Part shown: positions 12,432 to 25,447 of the stretch, one piece after another
Layout: the number at the start of each line of letters is the position of its first letter
Numbering within the stretch: position 1 is the stretch's first letter
From: Silene latifolia
Lineage: Eukaryota; Streptophyta; Magnoliopsida; Caryophyllales; Caryophyllaceae
DNA: 64,000 nt
NCBI RefSeq assembly: GCF_048544455.1
Contig: NC_133534.1
Coordinates: forward strand, 39,494,217-39,558,216
Direction: 5' to 3'
Notes under the pieces: model-generated
What the model saw: the letters and a program-made list of their open reading frames with translations, nothing else
What the model was told of the DNA's origin: nothing
Database searches by the model: none
Program-made: the position numbers and the translations under genes

Positions 12432-15400
12432 TGTGACACCCCGCGATAAAGCGGAAAATACAACTAATAATTTAAAGCGGAATTTTGTGAGATTTTAAAA
12501 ACTTTTAAATTACTAGTTAAAGATTGGCACGCGGGTGCCACTAACGAAATGAAACAAATACTACAATAGACAGATTTAGGTTATTACAACCCAAGCGGGG
12601 AAAAGATATCCCACGAATAAACATAAAAGGGGTTTCTAAACTAGAAACTAAGGTCCAAGGGTTTAGTTCTTGCTAGCCCACACGTCTTCCCCACGTAAGC
12701 ATCTCCACCACCTGTCATTCATGTAAACATGAACGCCACAGTCAGTGGGGAGTAACTCAAGGTTCTCCCAGCCACAATGTGTCGAAAATCAGGTAACAAA
12801 CAACACTTAAACAATCATATTAAACATGCAACATATGTGAACAATGAAGAATGAGGAGATATAATGAACAATCATGGTGAAACAGGCATAATACTTTCTT
12901 AGTAGAATAGGCATGGTGTATGAGGATGAATATGCAATTAAGGAAGTAGAACCACCAAGTCAAACCACTCATGTGGACACGACTCAACAAGTGTAAGACA
13001 TATACTTAGTATGAACTCAAATAAGACAAACCCTCTAGACTCCAACCTCTTGGTAGGACGACGATCATAATACGGTCCTAGTCTAAACCTGGCCAGACTC
13101 TTGGGATGGACGACACCCGATTCGACACACGATACCAAATCGTATCCAAGACTCGAAACATGGTACACCTAACCGTGCCCGAAAGTCGAGTAACCCCAAA
13201 TCGGAACCTTGTCACCTAACCGTGACCCCCGGTCCGAAGAGGCGGAAGGAAAAATAGCCCAACTCGGAAACAATGGCACCTAACCGTGACCCAATGTCCG
13301 CGGGCAAATAAATAAGGAATGTCAAGTAGTCACACAATGTAAAATGTCACACTTGAGTCACAATAGGAATAAGAATGATCATGCAAACATCATATGATAC
13401 GGGACCCTTAATGTTACATTCATACTCATGGCTTGCATCTCACCATGAGTACAGATGGGAACATTAATCCCAACGATCATATCGCAACTAGAGGGCTTAT
13501 AGCTCACCCCTAGTATCCGATAGGACCAAGACTCTCACAACAGAACAATATAAGGCATTATCAAGAATGTGACTCTTACAAGTAATTATAATAAATATTC
13601 CATACTCGTATTATATTAATGAATGTCCCATTTTATAATTTAACATGCCGGTTAAATAAAATATAATGAGCGATAATGCATAATTTACGTTATATGAAAA
13701 TTACGGAATAAAATGTGATCAACTTAAGTGACTCAATTATGAGTCCAACAAATAAGCTATAAGAGGCCCAATAATTTAGTCCATTTAAGTCCAACATGTA
13801 AAACACCATTAGTCCATCCTATAGAGCATAATAGGCCCGTCAGGTGAAACATAACAAATCAACATATAGAACATAACAAGTCCAACTATTAAGTCAAGTC
13901 AAACCCAACAATTTAGTCATGTGAGGAAAATGTATATAATGAACGATATTTAGCAAATTAAGTTATACAAATACGAGACGGAAACTAAACTATTTGAATA
14001 AACCAATAAATGAATCAAATAAGGTCCGACCATTAAATCCGAGGAAATTCCAACAAAAGTCATAGGAGACCCAAGAAGTGAAACATATTAAGCCCAATGT
14101 TTAGGACAAGCAAAGCCCAAGAATTGGTGAGTGTTCAACCCAACAAATAAGACAACTTGTAACCATCCACAAGGAAGAAAAGAAGAAAGACAAGGGAGTA
14201 AGGAAAGGGGTGTGGTAATACGCCCATACACACGACAAGACCAATGCAATGATCGTAGTGACCAAACCACCCACCCACGGCCGACCATCAAAGACACCAA
14301 CAAAACCGGCTGACCACTACTCCGCGGGCCGCCCAAACCACCGTGAACATGCCATCAATACGGTACCCGACACGGACTATAGGAAACCATCTAACACGAG
14401 ACTACCAAATATAAATAAGACCGTCACCAACACGACTCGAACAGTCCGTTATGGGTTCTCATAAACCCGTCTGACCAATCATTTGGAAACGGAAATTTAT
14501 ACGAAAAGGTTATCGTCAATACGACCCTATTCAACTAAGTTACACACCCTACCATAACCACCATTCACACCCGTCCCAAAACAGGGGTGACGTGCTAATT
14601 TTCGCAAAGATAAACCCGGTCTAGGAGTCCGTTCGCACCCGACTCAAGACTGCCCACAACCACCCTTTCGACTACCACCATCGTACGACACCAGTCCCGC
14701 GGCCTTTAATACCACGGTCAGAGGAACAGGGGACGATACCACCATTTCAGACACTCATTCGAGACAAATACACTATACAAACGATAAAAGGAGTAAAGAA
14801 TTAAACTTTAATCACTAAGAACCAGAGAACGACTAGTAAGACGGAACTTTCGACATGTTTGTCGAGTAACCTATCACCGTTACCTTAACTCTTCAAATTC
14901 TCGGGTGAAAACGTCCAAGGCACGAGCTTTACTTCGGTCTTCAACTAGAAATGAGGAAAAACGAGCAATATGGGTCACAAAACCGAGTATGTAAAAAGAT
15001 GTCCATTTCGAAAATTCAACAAGATTAAGACTTTCTTACCTAGAAATGAGGAGGAAGAAGAGAGGAAGCTAAAGGTGTAAAAATCATGAAATTTGGTTGA
15101 GAAACGGAGTCGGGATCGGAGTTTGAATGACGCGCAAAAATGGAAGTTGAAGGATTGTTGTTTGCTGCTGTGTGTTTTTGTTTTTCGCAGGAAAGAGGAA
15201 GAAGGAAAAGGGGAGGTGGGGCTCTCGGTAAAACAACAACAAAAATTAATAATAATAATAATAATAAAAATAGATATTTTGAAGGTAGAGTGTGGGGTGG
15301 ATGGGATATGTGTTGTCGACATACGATTGGTCCGTTTTAAGATAAGATTCTCAAATAAAATGTGACGGTCTAATGTTAGACGGGATTTAAGACGGGGATT

Positions 15401-15641
15401 ATTATTATTACAGTCATTATTATTATCCGACCCAAAAATACGCCCATATATATTATTATATAAATCATGCCTTAAAGATATCGTACGTATTTTTACATAA
15501 ACGAGCTTTTGTATAATACGTTTATAAAAATCGTGTTTGACATAAAATTAATTAAATTGAATAATTCAGAAATATATAATAAAGTGATTAAACGGTTTAA
15601 TAAATTTAAAATGTCAAAATGGGAAATTCGCGGGTGTTACA
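12432..15641 (-). repeat. 3' LTR of LARD-like copy 2 (left on the plus strand)
   Basis: This 3210-bp LTR is closely similar to its partner 17923-21140. A small ORF near 14975-15322 on the minus strand recurs in the partner and resembles one in copy 1, but it is Ser/Phe-rich low-complexity leader sequence and is not called as a gene. Confidence 0.88.
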
Positions 15642-17922
15642 ATCACCCCACCTTTTAAAAAGTTTCGTCCTCGAAACTTGAAAGTAGAAATGAGAGGTTA
15701 TATAAAAATAAAACTGGAATTTTGAAATCGGTAACCAAAACATTTAAAAAGGTTACTTATCGTAAGAACTAAAATTCTTTCAAAAGTTTCAAATAAGATT
15801 TTCCAACAGAACCAAATTCTCATCAAAGGAACGGAAGTGTTCTCGTTACGTATTCAAGAACATCACATTCCAAATCAAAGATAAGGTCAAAAGGCAAGTC
15901 ATTTGTATAAATCAAAGATCAAAATACTTTCAAAAACATTAACGAAGAGTTTTCAAAAGTATAAGTCTCATTCGTGGAACGAAATTGCTCTTGTCGTGCA
16001 CACAAGAACGCTAACTTTCCAAGTCAAAGCCAAACTTAAAACCAAAAATCATTCGCCGACAAGCGTAGAACAAGTTATCAAACGTCTCCAATCACGAGTT
16101 CTAACATCCGATCAACGATAAAATCAAAAGAAAAGGTAATCTACTCAAATTTTCTCTTGTAAAAGCCAAAATAGAAATGAAGAATTTTCATTTAAACTCA
16201 GAAGGGAGTCAAATTCCAGAAAATATAACATTATACTTTGACAAAAATCATAAATAGATCAAAGTTTAATAGAAATTGGATAAAATTTTAAGAAATCACA
16301 CGTTTAGCAATTAAAATCATGATAAAGAAGTCTATACTCAAGGAACAAATATGGAATTATATCAAACCTTTATTTTCAAAAATTTTATAATAGGTAAGGT
16401 TTTGTAAAAGTAACATAAAATTTCAACAACGAAACCAAAAATGGTAGCTTGAGAGTTTAGACATTGTATAAAATGAAAGGCAATTTAGATAACATAAATA
16501 AAAAGTAAGCTAAGAGAGTCCAAACTTAACCAACAAGAAGAGCTATGAAGAACTTTATAGGGTAAGAATTGAAGTCAGGTCAACAAGGATGTCAAAGATA
16601 AAGTTTCACAGGTTACGAGTATCGAATTTAAAGGAGGAGCATGATGAAGCGAGGAAGGGAGGTATGAACGGAAATGCTTATGCTTAAAGAAGGAAGGAAT
16701 TTAAACAACAAGGAAACGCTAGGTACTCAAATCTCAAGCAACAATGTCATCCTGAACGGTTCTGAAAACTTCCTAACAACAAAACTTATAATCACAACAC
16801 TCCCAAGAAATAAATTATCACCTCATATTTCCTCATCCTAATGCCAAAATTGAAACTATGTTCTTTAACCTAACAAATGGGTGTCAACCATACCATTATC
16901 TCTTCTAGCTACTAAAACAAGCGCTAAAACTTCCCAGCAATGTAGTTTAATCTCATACTCATAACATACCTCAAAAGTAATCAAGATCACTCACTTAAAC
17001 CAACTAATAATCCCACAACTAGCATTTCTTACATGGTAACATTTACATTAACTCTCATATCCAAAGCAACTACGAAAGCCAATCACAACTCGACTTACTT
17101 AGTCAATCCTACATCCTCAAATTCACAATTCAATCTCATCCATTTTAAGTGTAGTACCAAACTCTAGTACCCCAAGACACGTCTCACTACACTTCCCAAG
17201 CCTTTCAAATCTCGAACATAAACAACAAAGCTAGACTCTATAACCTTAGTAACAAATGCAACTCACATTGGTCAACACAAATAATTCCACTAAACAATTA
17301 TACTCACTTTACCAAGGGACTAGATATAAGAATCACCAAGTATATCTCATCACATTACCTAAGTCTTTCTAACACCACGACCTCTCAAAACCAGGGTTAA
17401 GGGTCAAACACAAACAAACTCCACAAAAGTCAAATTTTCTAACCAAGGTCAACATCCCTCAAAAGAAAGAGTACTATCAAAAAGGCGTTAAGGGAGGATA
17501 AACAAGGGACAAAGCACAAGTTAGGAGGGCACAAGGGTAATTCCCAAGGAATAAGAAAAGAGAGTTTAGAAGAAGCAAACATTAAGAAGTAAAGAGCAAG
17601 GCAAGGTACATAAAGATGGAGGAAAAACTTCGAGGAAAAAGAAGCAATTCCTTAAAAGTTGAACAAATCTTCAATGCTCGACAATAGGCACCAAATCTTG
17701 ATCTTCACATAGGTAAGCTCACGGTCATTGATCCAAGGACACAAAAATTATCAAATGACAATCAACAAACAGGTTAGAACCTAACAAAGAGCAAACACAC
17801 TACAGACTACCACCTTAGGTCCTTAAGTCTACCCATCTCTCATTCATTATTCAAGGTCAAGTTCAAATTAAATTTGGGGTACACGTGTGTGCGTCGGGAG
17901 CAACATATGCTCTGATACCAAC
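15642..17922 (-). other. Non-coding interior of LARD-like copy 2
   Basis: This 2281-bp interior is AT-rich. Apart from the primer-site and polypurine ends, only the decayed antisense ORF related to 6943-7227 is recognisable (plus strand, about 16590-16720, ended by TAA). Confidence 0.7.
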
Positions 17923-20900
17923 TGTGACACCCCGCGATAAAGCGGAAAATACAACTAATAATTTAAAGCGGAATTTTGTGAGATTTTAAAAACTTTTAAA
18001 TTACTAGTTAAAGATTGGCACGCGGGTGCCACTAACGAAATGAAACAAATACTACAATAGACAGATTTAGGTTATTACAACCCAAGTCTAGAAAGCGGGG
18101 AAAAGATATCCCACGAATAAACATAAAAGGGGTTTCTAAACTAGAAACTAAGGTCCAAGGGTTTAGTTCTCGCTAGCCCACACGTCTTCCCCACGTAAGC
18201 ATCTTCACCACCTGTCATTCATGTAAACATGAACGCCACAGTCAGTGGGGAGTAACTCAAGGTTCTCCCAGCCACAATGTGTCGAAAATCAGGTAACAAA
18301 CAACACTTAAACAATCATATTAAACATGCAACATATGTGAACAATGAAGAATGAGGAGATATAATGAACAATCATGGTGAAACAGGCATAATACTTTCTT
18401 AGTAGAATAGGCATGGTGTATGAGGATGAATATGCAATTAAGGAAGTAGAACCACCAAGTCAACCCACTCATGTGGACACGACTCAACAAGTGTAAGACA
18501 TATACTTAGTATGAACTCAAACAAGACAAACCCTCTAGACTCCAACCTCTTGGTAGGACGACGATCATAATACGGTCCTAGTCTAAACCTGGCCAGACTC
18601 TCGGGATGGACGACACCCGATTCGACACACGATACCAAATCGTATCCAAGACTCGAAACATGGTACACCTAACCGTGCCCGAAAGTCGAGTAACCCCAAA
18701 TCGGAACCTTGTCACCTAACCGTGACCCCCGGTCCGAAGAGGCGGAAGGAAAAATAGCCCAACTCGGAAACAATGGCACCTAACCGTGACCCAATGTCCG
18801 AGGGCAAATAAATAAGGAATTTCAAGTAGTCACACAATGTAAAATGTCACACTTGAGTCACAATAGGAGTAAGAATGATCATGCAAACATCATATGATAC
18901 GGGACCCTTAATGTCACATTCATACTCATGGCTTGCATCTCACCATGAGTACAGATGGGAACATTAATCCCAACGATCATATCGCAACTAGAGGGCTTAT
19001 AGCTCACCCCTAGTATCCGATAGGACCAAGACTCTCACAACAGAACAATATAAGGCATTATCAAGAATGTGACTCTTACAAGTAATTATAATAAATATTT
19101 CATACTCGTATTATATTAATGAATGTCCCATTTTATAATTTAACATGCCGGTTAAATAAAATATAATGAGCGATAATGCATAATTTACGTTATATGAAAA
19201 TTACGGAATAAAATGTGATCAACTTAAGTGACTCAATTATGAGTCCAACAAATAAGCTATAAGAGGCCCAATAATTTAGTCCATTTAAGTCCAACATGTA
19301 AAACACCATTAGTCCATCCTATAGAGCATAATAGGCCCGTCAGGTGAAACATAACAAATCAACATATAGAACATAACAAGTCCAACTATTAAGTCAAGTC
19401 AAACCCAACAATTTAGTCATGTGAGGAAAATGTATATAATGAACGATATTTAGCAAATTAAGTTATACAAATACGAGACGGAAATTAAACTATTTGAATA
19501 AACCAATAAATTAATCAAATAAGGTCCGACCATTAAATCGAGGAAATTCCAACAAAAGTCATAGGAGACCCAAGAAGTGAAACATATTAAGCCCAATGTT
19601 TAGGACAAGCAAAGCCCAAGAATTGGTGAGTGTTCAACCCAACAAATAAGACAACTTGTAACCATCCACAAGGAAGAAAAGAAGAAAGACAAGGGAGTAA
19701 GTAAAGGGGTGTGGTAATACGCCCATACACACGACAAGACCAATAGTCAGCCGTGACCAAACCACCCACCCACGGCCAGCCATCAGCACGCCAACAAAAC
19801 CAGCCTGACCACTACTCCGCGGCTGCCCAAACCACCTGTGAACATGCCATCAATACGGTACCCGACACAGACTATAGGAAACCATCTAACACGAGACTAC
19901 CAAATATAAACAAGACCGTCACCAACACGACTCCGAACAGTCCCGTTATGGGTTCTCATAAACCCGTCACAGCCATTCATTTGGAAACGGAAATTTATAC
20001 GAAAAGGTTATCGTCAATACGACCCTATTCAACTAAGTTACACACCCTACCATAACCACCATTCACACCCGTCCCAAAACAGGGGTGACGTGCTAATTTT
20101 CGCAGCATAAACCCAGTCCTAGGAGTCCGTTCCAGACCCGACTCAAGACTGCCCACAACCACCCTTTCGACTACCACCATCGTACGACACCAGTCCCGCG
20201 GCCTTTAATACCACGGTCAGAGGAACAGGGGACGATACCACCATTTCAGACACTCATTCGAGACAAATACACTATACAAACGATAAAAGGAGTAAAGAAT
20301 TAAACTTTAATCACTAAGAACCAGAGAACGACAAGTAAGACGGAACTTTCGACATGTTTGTCGAGTAACCTATCACCGTTACCTTAACTCTTCAAATTCT
20401 CGGGTGAAAACGTCCAAGGCACGAGCTTTACTTCGGTCTTCAACTAGAAATGAGGAAAAACGAGCAATATGGGTCACAAAACCGAGTATGTAAAAAGATG
20501 TCCATTTCGAAAATTCAACAAGATTAAGACTTTCTTACCTAGAAATGAGGAGGAAGAAGAGAGGAAGCTAAAGGTGTAAAAATCATGAAATTTGGTTGAG
20601 AAACGGAGTCGGGATCGGAGTTTGAATGACGCGCAAAAATGGAAGTTGAAGGATTGTTGTTTGCTGCTGTGTGTTTTTGTTTTTCGCAGGAAAGAGGAAG
20701 AAGGAAAAGGGGAGGTGGGGCTCTCGGTAAAACAACAACAAAAATTAATAATAATAATAATAATAAAAATAGATATTTTGAAGGTAGAGTGTGGGGTGGA
20801 TGGGATATGTGTTGTCGACATACGATTGGTCCGTTTTAAGATAAGATTCTCAAATAAAATGTGACGGTCTAATGTTAGACGGGATTTAAGACGGGGATTA

Positions 20901-21140
20901 TTATTATTACAGTCATTATTATTATCCGACCCAAAAATACGCCCATATATATTATTATATAAATCATGCCTTAAAGATATCGTACGTATTTTTACATAAA
21001 CGAGCTTTTGTATAATACGTTTATAAAAATCGTGTTTGACATAAAATTAATTAAATTGAATAATTCAGAAATATATAATAAAGTGATTAAACGGTTTAAT
21101 AAATTTCAAATGTCAAAATGGGAAATTCGCGGGTGTTACA
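17923..21140 (-). repeat. 5' LTR of LARD-like copy 2 (right on the plus strand)
   Basis: This 3218-bp LTR is the partner of 12432-15641 with the same termini. The Athila-like gag frame restarts immediately to its right after the GATTT duplicate. Confidence 0.88.
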
Positions 21141-22545
21141 GATTTATACAGTAAAGATGCCTAAACTTTCTAGTCATTCAGTGCCTAAAGCCTCCTCTAT
21201 TCCCAAAGGTTTCAATCTCCAGACTGAGGATGGGAATACATTTGACATCCGTCCTTCTTATATAAATCTGGTGGAGAGAAATATTTATAGAGGTGTGGCA
21301 GGTGAAGATCCGAGGAAGCATATGGAGACCTTTACCGATTACTGTTCTACTATCCCCGCCACTAAGGGGGTAACTCAAGATAAGATTAAGGAAGTTTTAT
21401 TTCCTTTCTCTTTAGCTGACTCAGCCAGGGAGTGGCTGACTGACTTGGACCGCACAGATGCTAGGGTTACTGATTGGGAGTCTCTTGCTCTTGCATTTTA
21501 CAAGAGATATTTCCCTCCACAACGCACCAATCTGCTGAGGGCCAAGATTACTAGTTTCAGACAGGCTCCTGATGAAAGTTTTTATGAAGCATGGTCACGA
21601 TTTAAAAAGTTGGTGAGGTCTATTCCTCACCATGGTTTTGACCCATGGTTTCTAGCTAATCAGTTCTACAATGGGCTGTATGATGACCTCAGAGCCATAC
21701 TTGATGCGGCATCTAGTGGGAGATTCCAGGAGAACACCGATGATGATAAGGGGTGGTCTCTTATTGAAGAGATGGCTAATCACAGTGCTGAGTATGGAAA
21801 CCCGAGGGATGGGATTAGAACAGTTCATGCAGTTGATAAGCAGGTTTTGGCTCAGCTGGAGACCATGAATGCTAGGTTCGACAAGTTAGAATTACAAGCT
21901 GCTGGGGAGCCTCAGACGGTCCATGTTCTTACTAGGGGAGAGACCGTTTCATGTGAGAGATGTGGGAGTAATGATGGCCACACTGCTGTTGGTTGTCTTG
22001 TAGAGAAGTAACAAGTCCTTGCCTTTCAGCAATATAGGCAAGAAGGGGGTTCTTATTACAATAATCAAGAGGCAATCCATCCCAATCTGAGGTGGACTAG
22101 TCAGAATGTGCTCAATCCTACTCCTCCTCCGCACCAGCAGCATCCTTATGTCCCTCCACACAAGAATCAACAAGGCTTTCAAAAGCCCCCTTATTTTACT
22201 CCTCCTAACCATGGTCCATCATCTTACGGTGGTGTGAGTGAAATTGGTGAGCTTAAGTCTATGTTGCAAGCCTTCACAAAGCAGTGGCAATTGAGTGATC
22301 AACAGAAAGATGCGTCCATAAAGGCACTTGAAACTCAAGTTGCCCAATTAGCCACTAATCAGTCCACAAGAAAGCAGGGTCAATTACCGACTCAAAATGA
22401 GAAGAATCCACACGAGATGGTAAATTTCATCAATCTGAGAAGCGGTCGTTCATATGAGGGACCGGAAATGCAGAAATCAGACCCGAGGAGAGCTGTAACT
22501 GATAGTGAACAGTGTTCTGGCGAAGAAAATGAGCTCACGGTAAAG

Positions 22546-22795
22546 AAAGTGCTCGATCGACTGGTTTCAGGTGGTCGATCGAGCAGATTTGGGGACGAAA
22601 GTGGTCGATCGAGTGAAAATACCACTCGATCGAGTGAACAGGAAAGGCAGAATGGTCGATCGAGTAGAAAGTTTTTCTACTCGATCGAGTGATGAGCAAA
22701 ATGGAGTTGCTCGATCGAGTGAAAAAACTACTCGATCGAGTGATATTGATGAAGATTCTACTCGATCGAATGGGTATATTGGTCGATCGAGTAGT
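22546..22795 (+). repeat. CGATCGAGT palindrome array inside the gag coding region
   Basis: About ten copies of (G/C)TCGATCGAGT occur in 250 bp. In the gag frame they read Gly-Arg-Ser-Ser or Thr-Arg-Ser-Ser, giving an RSS-rich tail. In the +1 frame, the copies read as Val-Asp-Arg-Val. A frameshift falls inside the array, so both readings occur. The same motif fills the LTRs and the region downstream of protease. Confidence 0.85.
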
Positions 22796-23093
22796 TTTGA
22801 TGACGGGAAGCTTATTCGAGAGCCTTCTAGTGCTCGTTTAAGCGATAAATCACCGGAAAGACCTCATTCGAGAGGTAAGAAGCGTCCAAAGGATACAAAA
22901 CTTGCTCCGGAAGACACATTGGAGGAGAGAAACAAGGGACTCGAGATACCTATCACGGTTCCCTTCCCGAGGCGGTTGCAGAATACTAAGGCCAATCAAC
23001 AATTCGGTAAATTTGTCAAACTTCTGAAAAGCTTGGAAGTCACTGTGCCGTTCATCGAGTTCTTCGACAAAGGTACCCTCTTATCTTAAGTTT

Positions 23094-24024
23094 ATGAAAG
23101 AAATTCTATCGCGTAAGAGGAGTATTAGTGATAGTGAGACCGTAGCTTTGACTGAGGTGGGGTCAGCCCTATTTCAAAATAAGTTACCTCCTAAACAGTC
23201 AGACCCGGGCAGTTTTTCAATTCCGTGTCATATCGGCACCCTTTTGATTGATAACGCGCTATGCGATTTAGGCGCTAGCGTGAGTGTCTTACCGCTGTCT
23301 CTGGCTAAGAGACTTGGTTTGACAAAGCTGAGTGGCACTAACATGACAGTCCAGATGGCCGACCGTAGTCCGTAGTATATCACGGCCACTAGGCATAGTA
23401 GAAGACGTACCTGTGAGGATCGGGAGGTTCTTTATTCCCGTTGATTTCGTTGTCTTAGACATCCCCGAAGATGCACACACCCCTGTTATTTTAGGGAGAC
23501 CATTTTTTTCTACTGCCCGTGCAGTAATAGACGTCGGGGGGAAGACTTTGACCTTTCAGGTAGGGGATGAGGAGCTGATTTTTCATCAGTCTAAGTCCCG
23601 GAGGGCTCCCATGCAAGCTCAGCCTTGCAATGCTCTCTCTTCTATTGACCTTATTATTGACACTCCAGCTGAAAATTTGGAGTATTGTGCTGCAATTGTT
23701 ACCCCTCCGCCTCAGATTGAGAGCAAAAAGGAGGAAGGTTCGTCTGTTTTCCTTGCTGCAGGTGCAGATGAGAGCAATGAAGAAGCTGTCAAAGGGTGTG
23801 GTGCAATTATTGTCAATCAAATTGGGAGTAAGGATGCTAAAGATGGTGATGGAGGAGCAAGGACGAGGAAAGTTCGCGCTTATGTGGATGTGAACTACTC
23901 CCCTCCTACCGTTTCAAATGATAATTCATGCTCATGGAAGTTGAAGAGGACAATCAACGTTGCTGAGATGACGTCCTCCAGTCAGGAGCCCTTCAAGGGG
24001 CTACTGAATTGCTTTGGGAATTGA
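23094..24024 (+). pseudogene. Athila-like retroviral-type aspartic protease domain
   Basis: The sequence KLPPKQSDPGSFSIPCHIG leads into ALCDLGASVSVLPLSLAKRL. The Asp of DLGAS takes the place of the catalytic DTG/DSG of pepsin-like retroviral proteases, as in other Athila elements. After a frameshift near 23370-23400 (a local CGTAGT duplication with a TAG), the domain continues as GIVEDVPVRIGRFFIPVDFV and VILGRPFFSTARAVIDV to a stop at 24024. Plant Athila proteases normally continue into reverse transcriptase. Here the frame closes after an unrelated Ser/Glu-rich tail and no RT follows. Confidence 0.82.
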
Positions 24025-24284
24025 GCGGGGAAATGCCCCGTGTAACACTTTGTAACAGATAATTTTGAATTTTCCGTTGAATTTGTTTTATTACTTTTAA
24101 GTAGGACAATTAGTTTTTAGACTGTTTTTAGCGTAGAATTAAGACTATAGACTATTTATATGCGTATTTGGTATGTTGGGATACTTTTGCACGTGTTTTT
24201 ATGCAGGTTTGGAGAAGTTTTACGCATTCCAAGGGAAGAATTGACGAATTTCAAGAGTTTATGCGAGAAAAAAGCTCAATCGAG

Positions 24285-24452
24285 TACTTTTTGTACTCGA
24301 TCGAGTGAAAAATTGATCGACCGAGTGTTTTTTCCAGTCGATCGAGTAAAGCAATAAGTGGGACTTCTCGATCGAGTAGAATTCTACTCGATCGAGTAGA
24401 TGGAATATCAAAATGCTCGATCGAGTGATTTAAAACCACTCGATCGAGTAAC
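24285..24452. repeat. CGATCGAG palindrome array between protease and the ATHILA-type ORF
   Basis: About seven copies of CTCGATCGAGT or close variants lie in 170 bp of non-coding sequence, including the pair flanking GAATTC (around 24370-24400) that also occurs in the LTR array. Confidence 0.83.
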
Positions 24453-24479
24453 TGAAACAGGACGCGGGGAGTTTTTAAT

Positions 24480-24778
24480 CCTTACACTCTTTACTTTTGT
24501 TTTCTTTCTCATTTTGTCCCTAATTTTCGTCTAAACACCTCCTATTTGCGATAATACTCACCCCAAATCCCCAATTTTTCTTGCCTAATTACCAAATCCA
24601 CCACCTACAATCTATTTTTTGCTACTTAATCTTTCATAGCCCCATATTTTCCCCTTAATTTGTGCCTATTTACACGGTTTTTAAAGAGGATTAGGGTTTG
24701 CGATTTTGAGCTCGAAAAATCGCTACTTTTGCTTGTTTATTGAAGATTAATTGCATATTGTAGGTCTATTCCCATCAA
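24480..24778 (+). promoter_or_regulatory. Candidate internal promoter and 5' leader of the ATHILA-type ORF
   Basis: This stretch resembles a plant gene leader. A pyrimidine-rich region (24480-24660) is followed by TTTTTAAAGAGG and a telo-box-like TTAGGGTTT at about 24691-24699, then a leader ending at a consensus 5' splice site GTAAGTG (24779). It could drive a separate transcript for the downstream ORF, or the region could be spliced from the genomic RNA. This is inference from motifs only. Confidence 0.4.
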
Positions 24779-25446
24779 GTAAGTGATTCCTTCAACCTCT
24801 ATGCATTTTAATTTCGTTTATTTTGAAATTTATGAGGAAAAATTAGAATTAGGGTTCGAAATTTTGTTTTAGTCGATTTTTGCGACTTTAATTGCCTTTG
24901 TTTGCCCCTGTCTATCTTGCTTGATGATCACTCCTAATTCCTCAATGAATGTTGCATGATTAATTCGAATTTCACATGATTTTTGCGATATGGGTTCAGG
25001 ACAGTCGAAATTTTTGACTGTCATTTGGGTTTTTGCTGCTGCATTGGTCTAAGTTAGCTTCCTTGTTGCGATTTCGCTGCTGGTTGTAGACTGATATCAC
25101 ACCCCTGTCGACGCTTAACATGCTTCCATTCGAATCTTGTGCGAATTTTCGCGATTAAGGCTGTTTCAGTCGAAATTTTTGACTGTCAGACGGGTTTGCT
25201 TGCTTCCATGACTTACTTAACCTCAGTTGACGCTTACATGCTATTGTTTTTGACTGTTATGCCCGCCTTATCGTCATTTACATGCTGCTTTTCAAATTTG
25301 TTTGAGGAATTGTTGGGATTCATGTGCTGTAGGTCGAAAATTTTTGACTGGTAGGGGAGTTTTTCTGGTTTAACATGCTAATTTTCCTGCTGTTTTAGCC
25401 TCTGTTAGCCTTTGTTATCTTATCATATCCCCTGCCCTTGTTACAG
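24779..25446 (+). other. Probable leader intron immediately before the ATHILA-type ORF
   Basis: The donor is AA/GTAAGTG at 24779. The acceptor is CCCTTGTTACAG/GATGG ending at 25446, preceded by a T-rich tract, and the start ATG (25448) lies one base into the next exon. The 668-bp interval has no coding sense. It contains three diverged copies of a unit with the hairpin CAGTCGAAATTTTTGACTG (about 25003, 25167 and 25332) plus repeated ACATGCT phrases. Confidence 0.55.
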
Positions 25447-25447
25447 G

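Larger units (their letters stand above)
12432..21140 (-). mobile_element. LARD-like non-autonomous LTR retrotransposon, copy 2
   Basis: This is the same family as copy 1 but on the minus strand, about 1 kb downstream of it, and of a different subtype. On the plus strand the LTRs run 12432-15641 and 17923-21140, each from TGTGACACCCCGCG to CGCGGGTGTTACA. A target duplication GATTT (12427-12431 and 21141-21145) flanks it. The interior 15642-17922 carries the reverse complement of the tRNA-Met primer site (GCTCTGATACCA, about 17909-17920) and the GTTTCGTCCTCGAAAC hairpin at about 15662-15677. No gag or pol is coded. The element interrupts gag of the Athila-like host. Confidence 0.9.
12272..24024 (+). 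pseudogene. Athila-like gag-protease polyprotein, split by LARD copy 2 and frameshifted
   Basis: The reading frame starts at MPRSDR (12272), runs to 12431, and resumes exactly in frame at 21146 once LARD copy 2 and one GATTT duplicate are removed. The capsid region follows (21157-21900), including FADSAREWLTDL-like and YKRYFPPQRT motifs typical of plant retrotrans_gag domains. A zinc knuckle with C-x2-C-x5-H-x4-C spacing lies at 21952-21996. An in-frame TAA stands at 22009. The frame then continues to 22692 through a Pro/Gln-rich stretch, a coiled-coil-like segment (QKDASIKALETQVAQL) and Arg-Ser-Ser repeats coded by the CGATCGAGT motif. Frames change near 22571-22690, near 23060-23090 and near 23370-23400 before protease ends at 24024. 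Gag would form the particle and protease would process it. No RT follows. Confidence 0.82.

Noticed and set aside
22546-22795. Regularly repeated palindromes suggestive of a CRISPR array
   Set aside because: Spacing is irregular, the motif is only about 10 bp, spacers are coding sequence, and the context is a plant retrotransposon.
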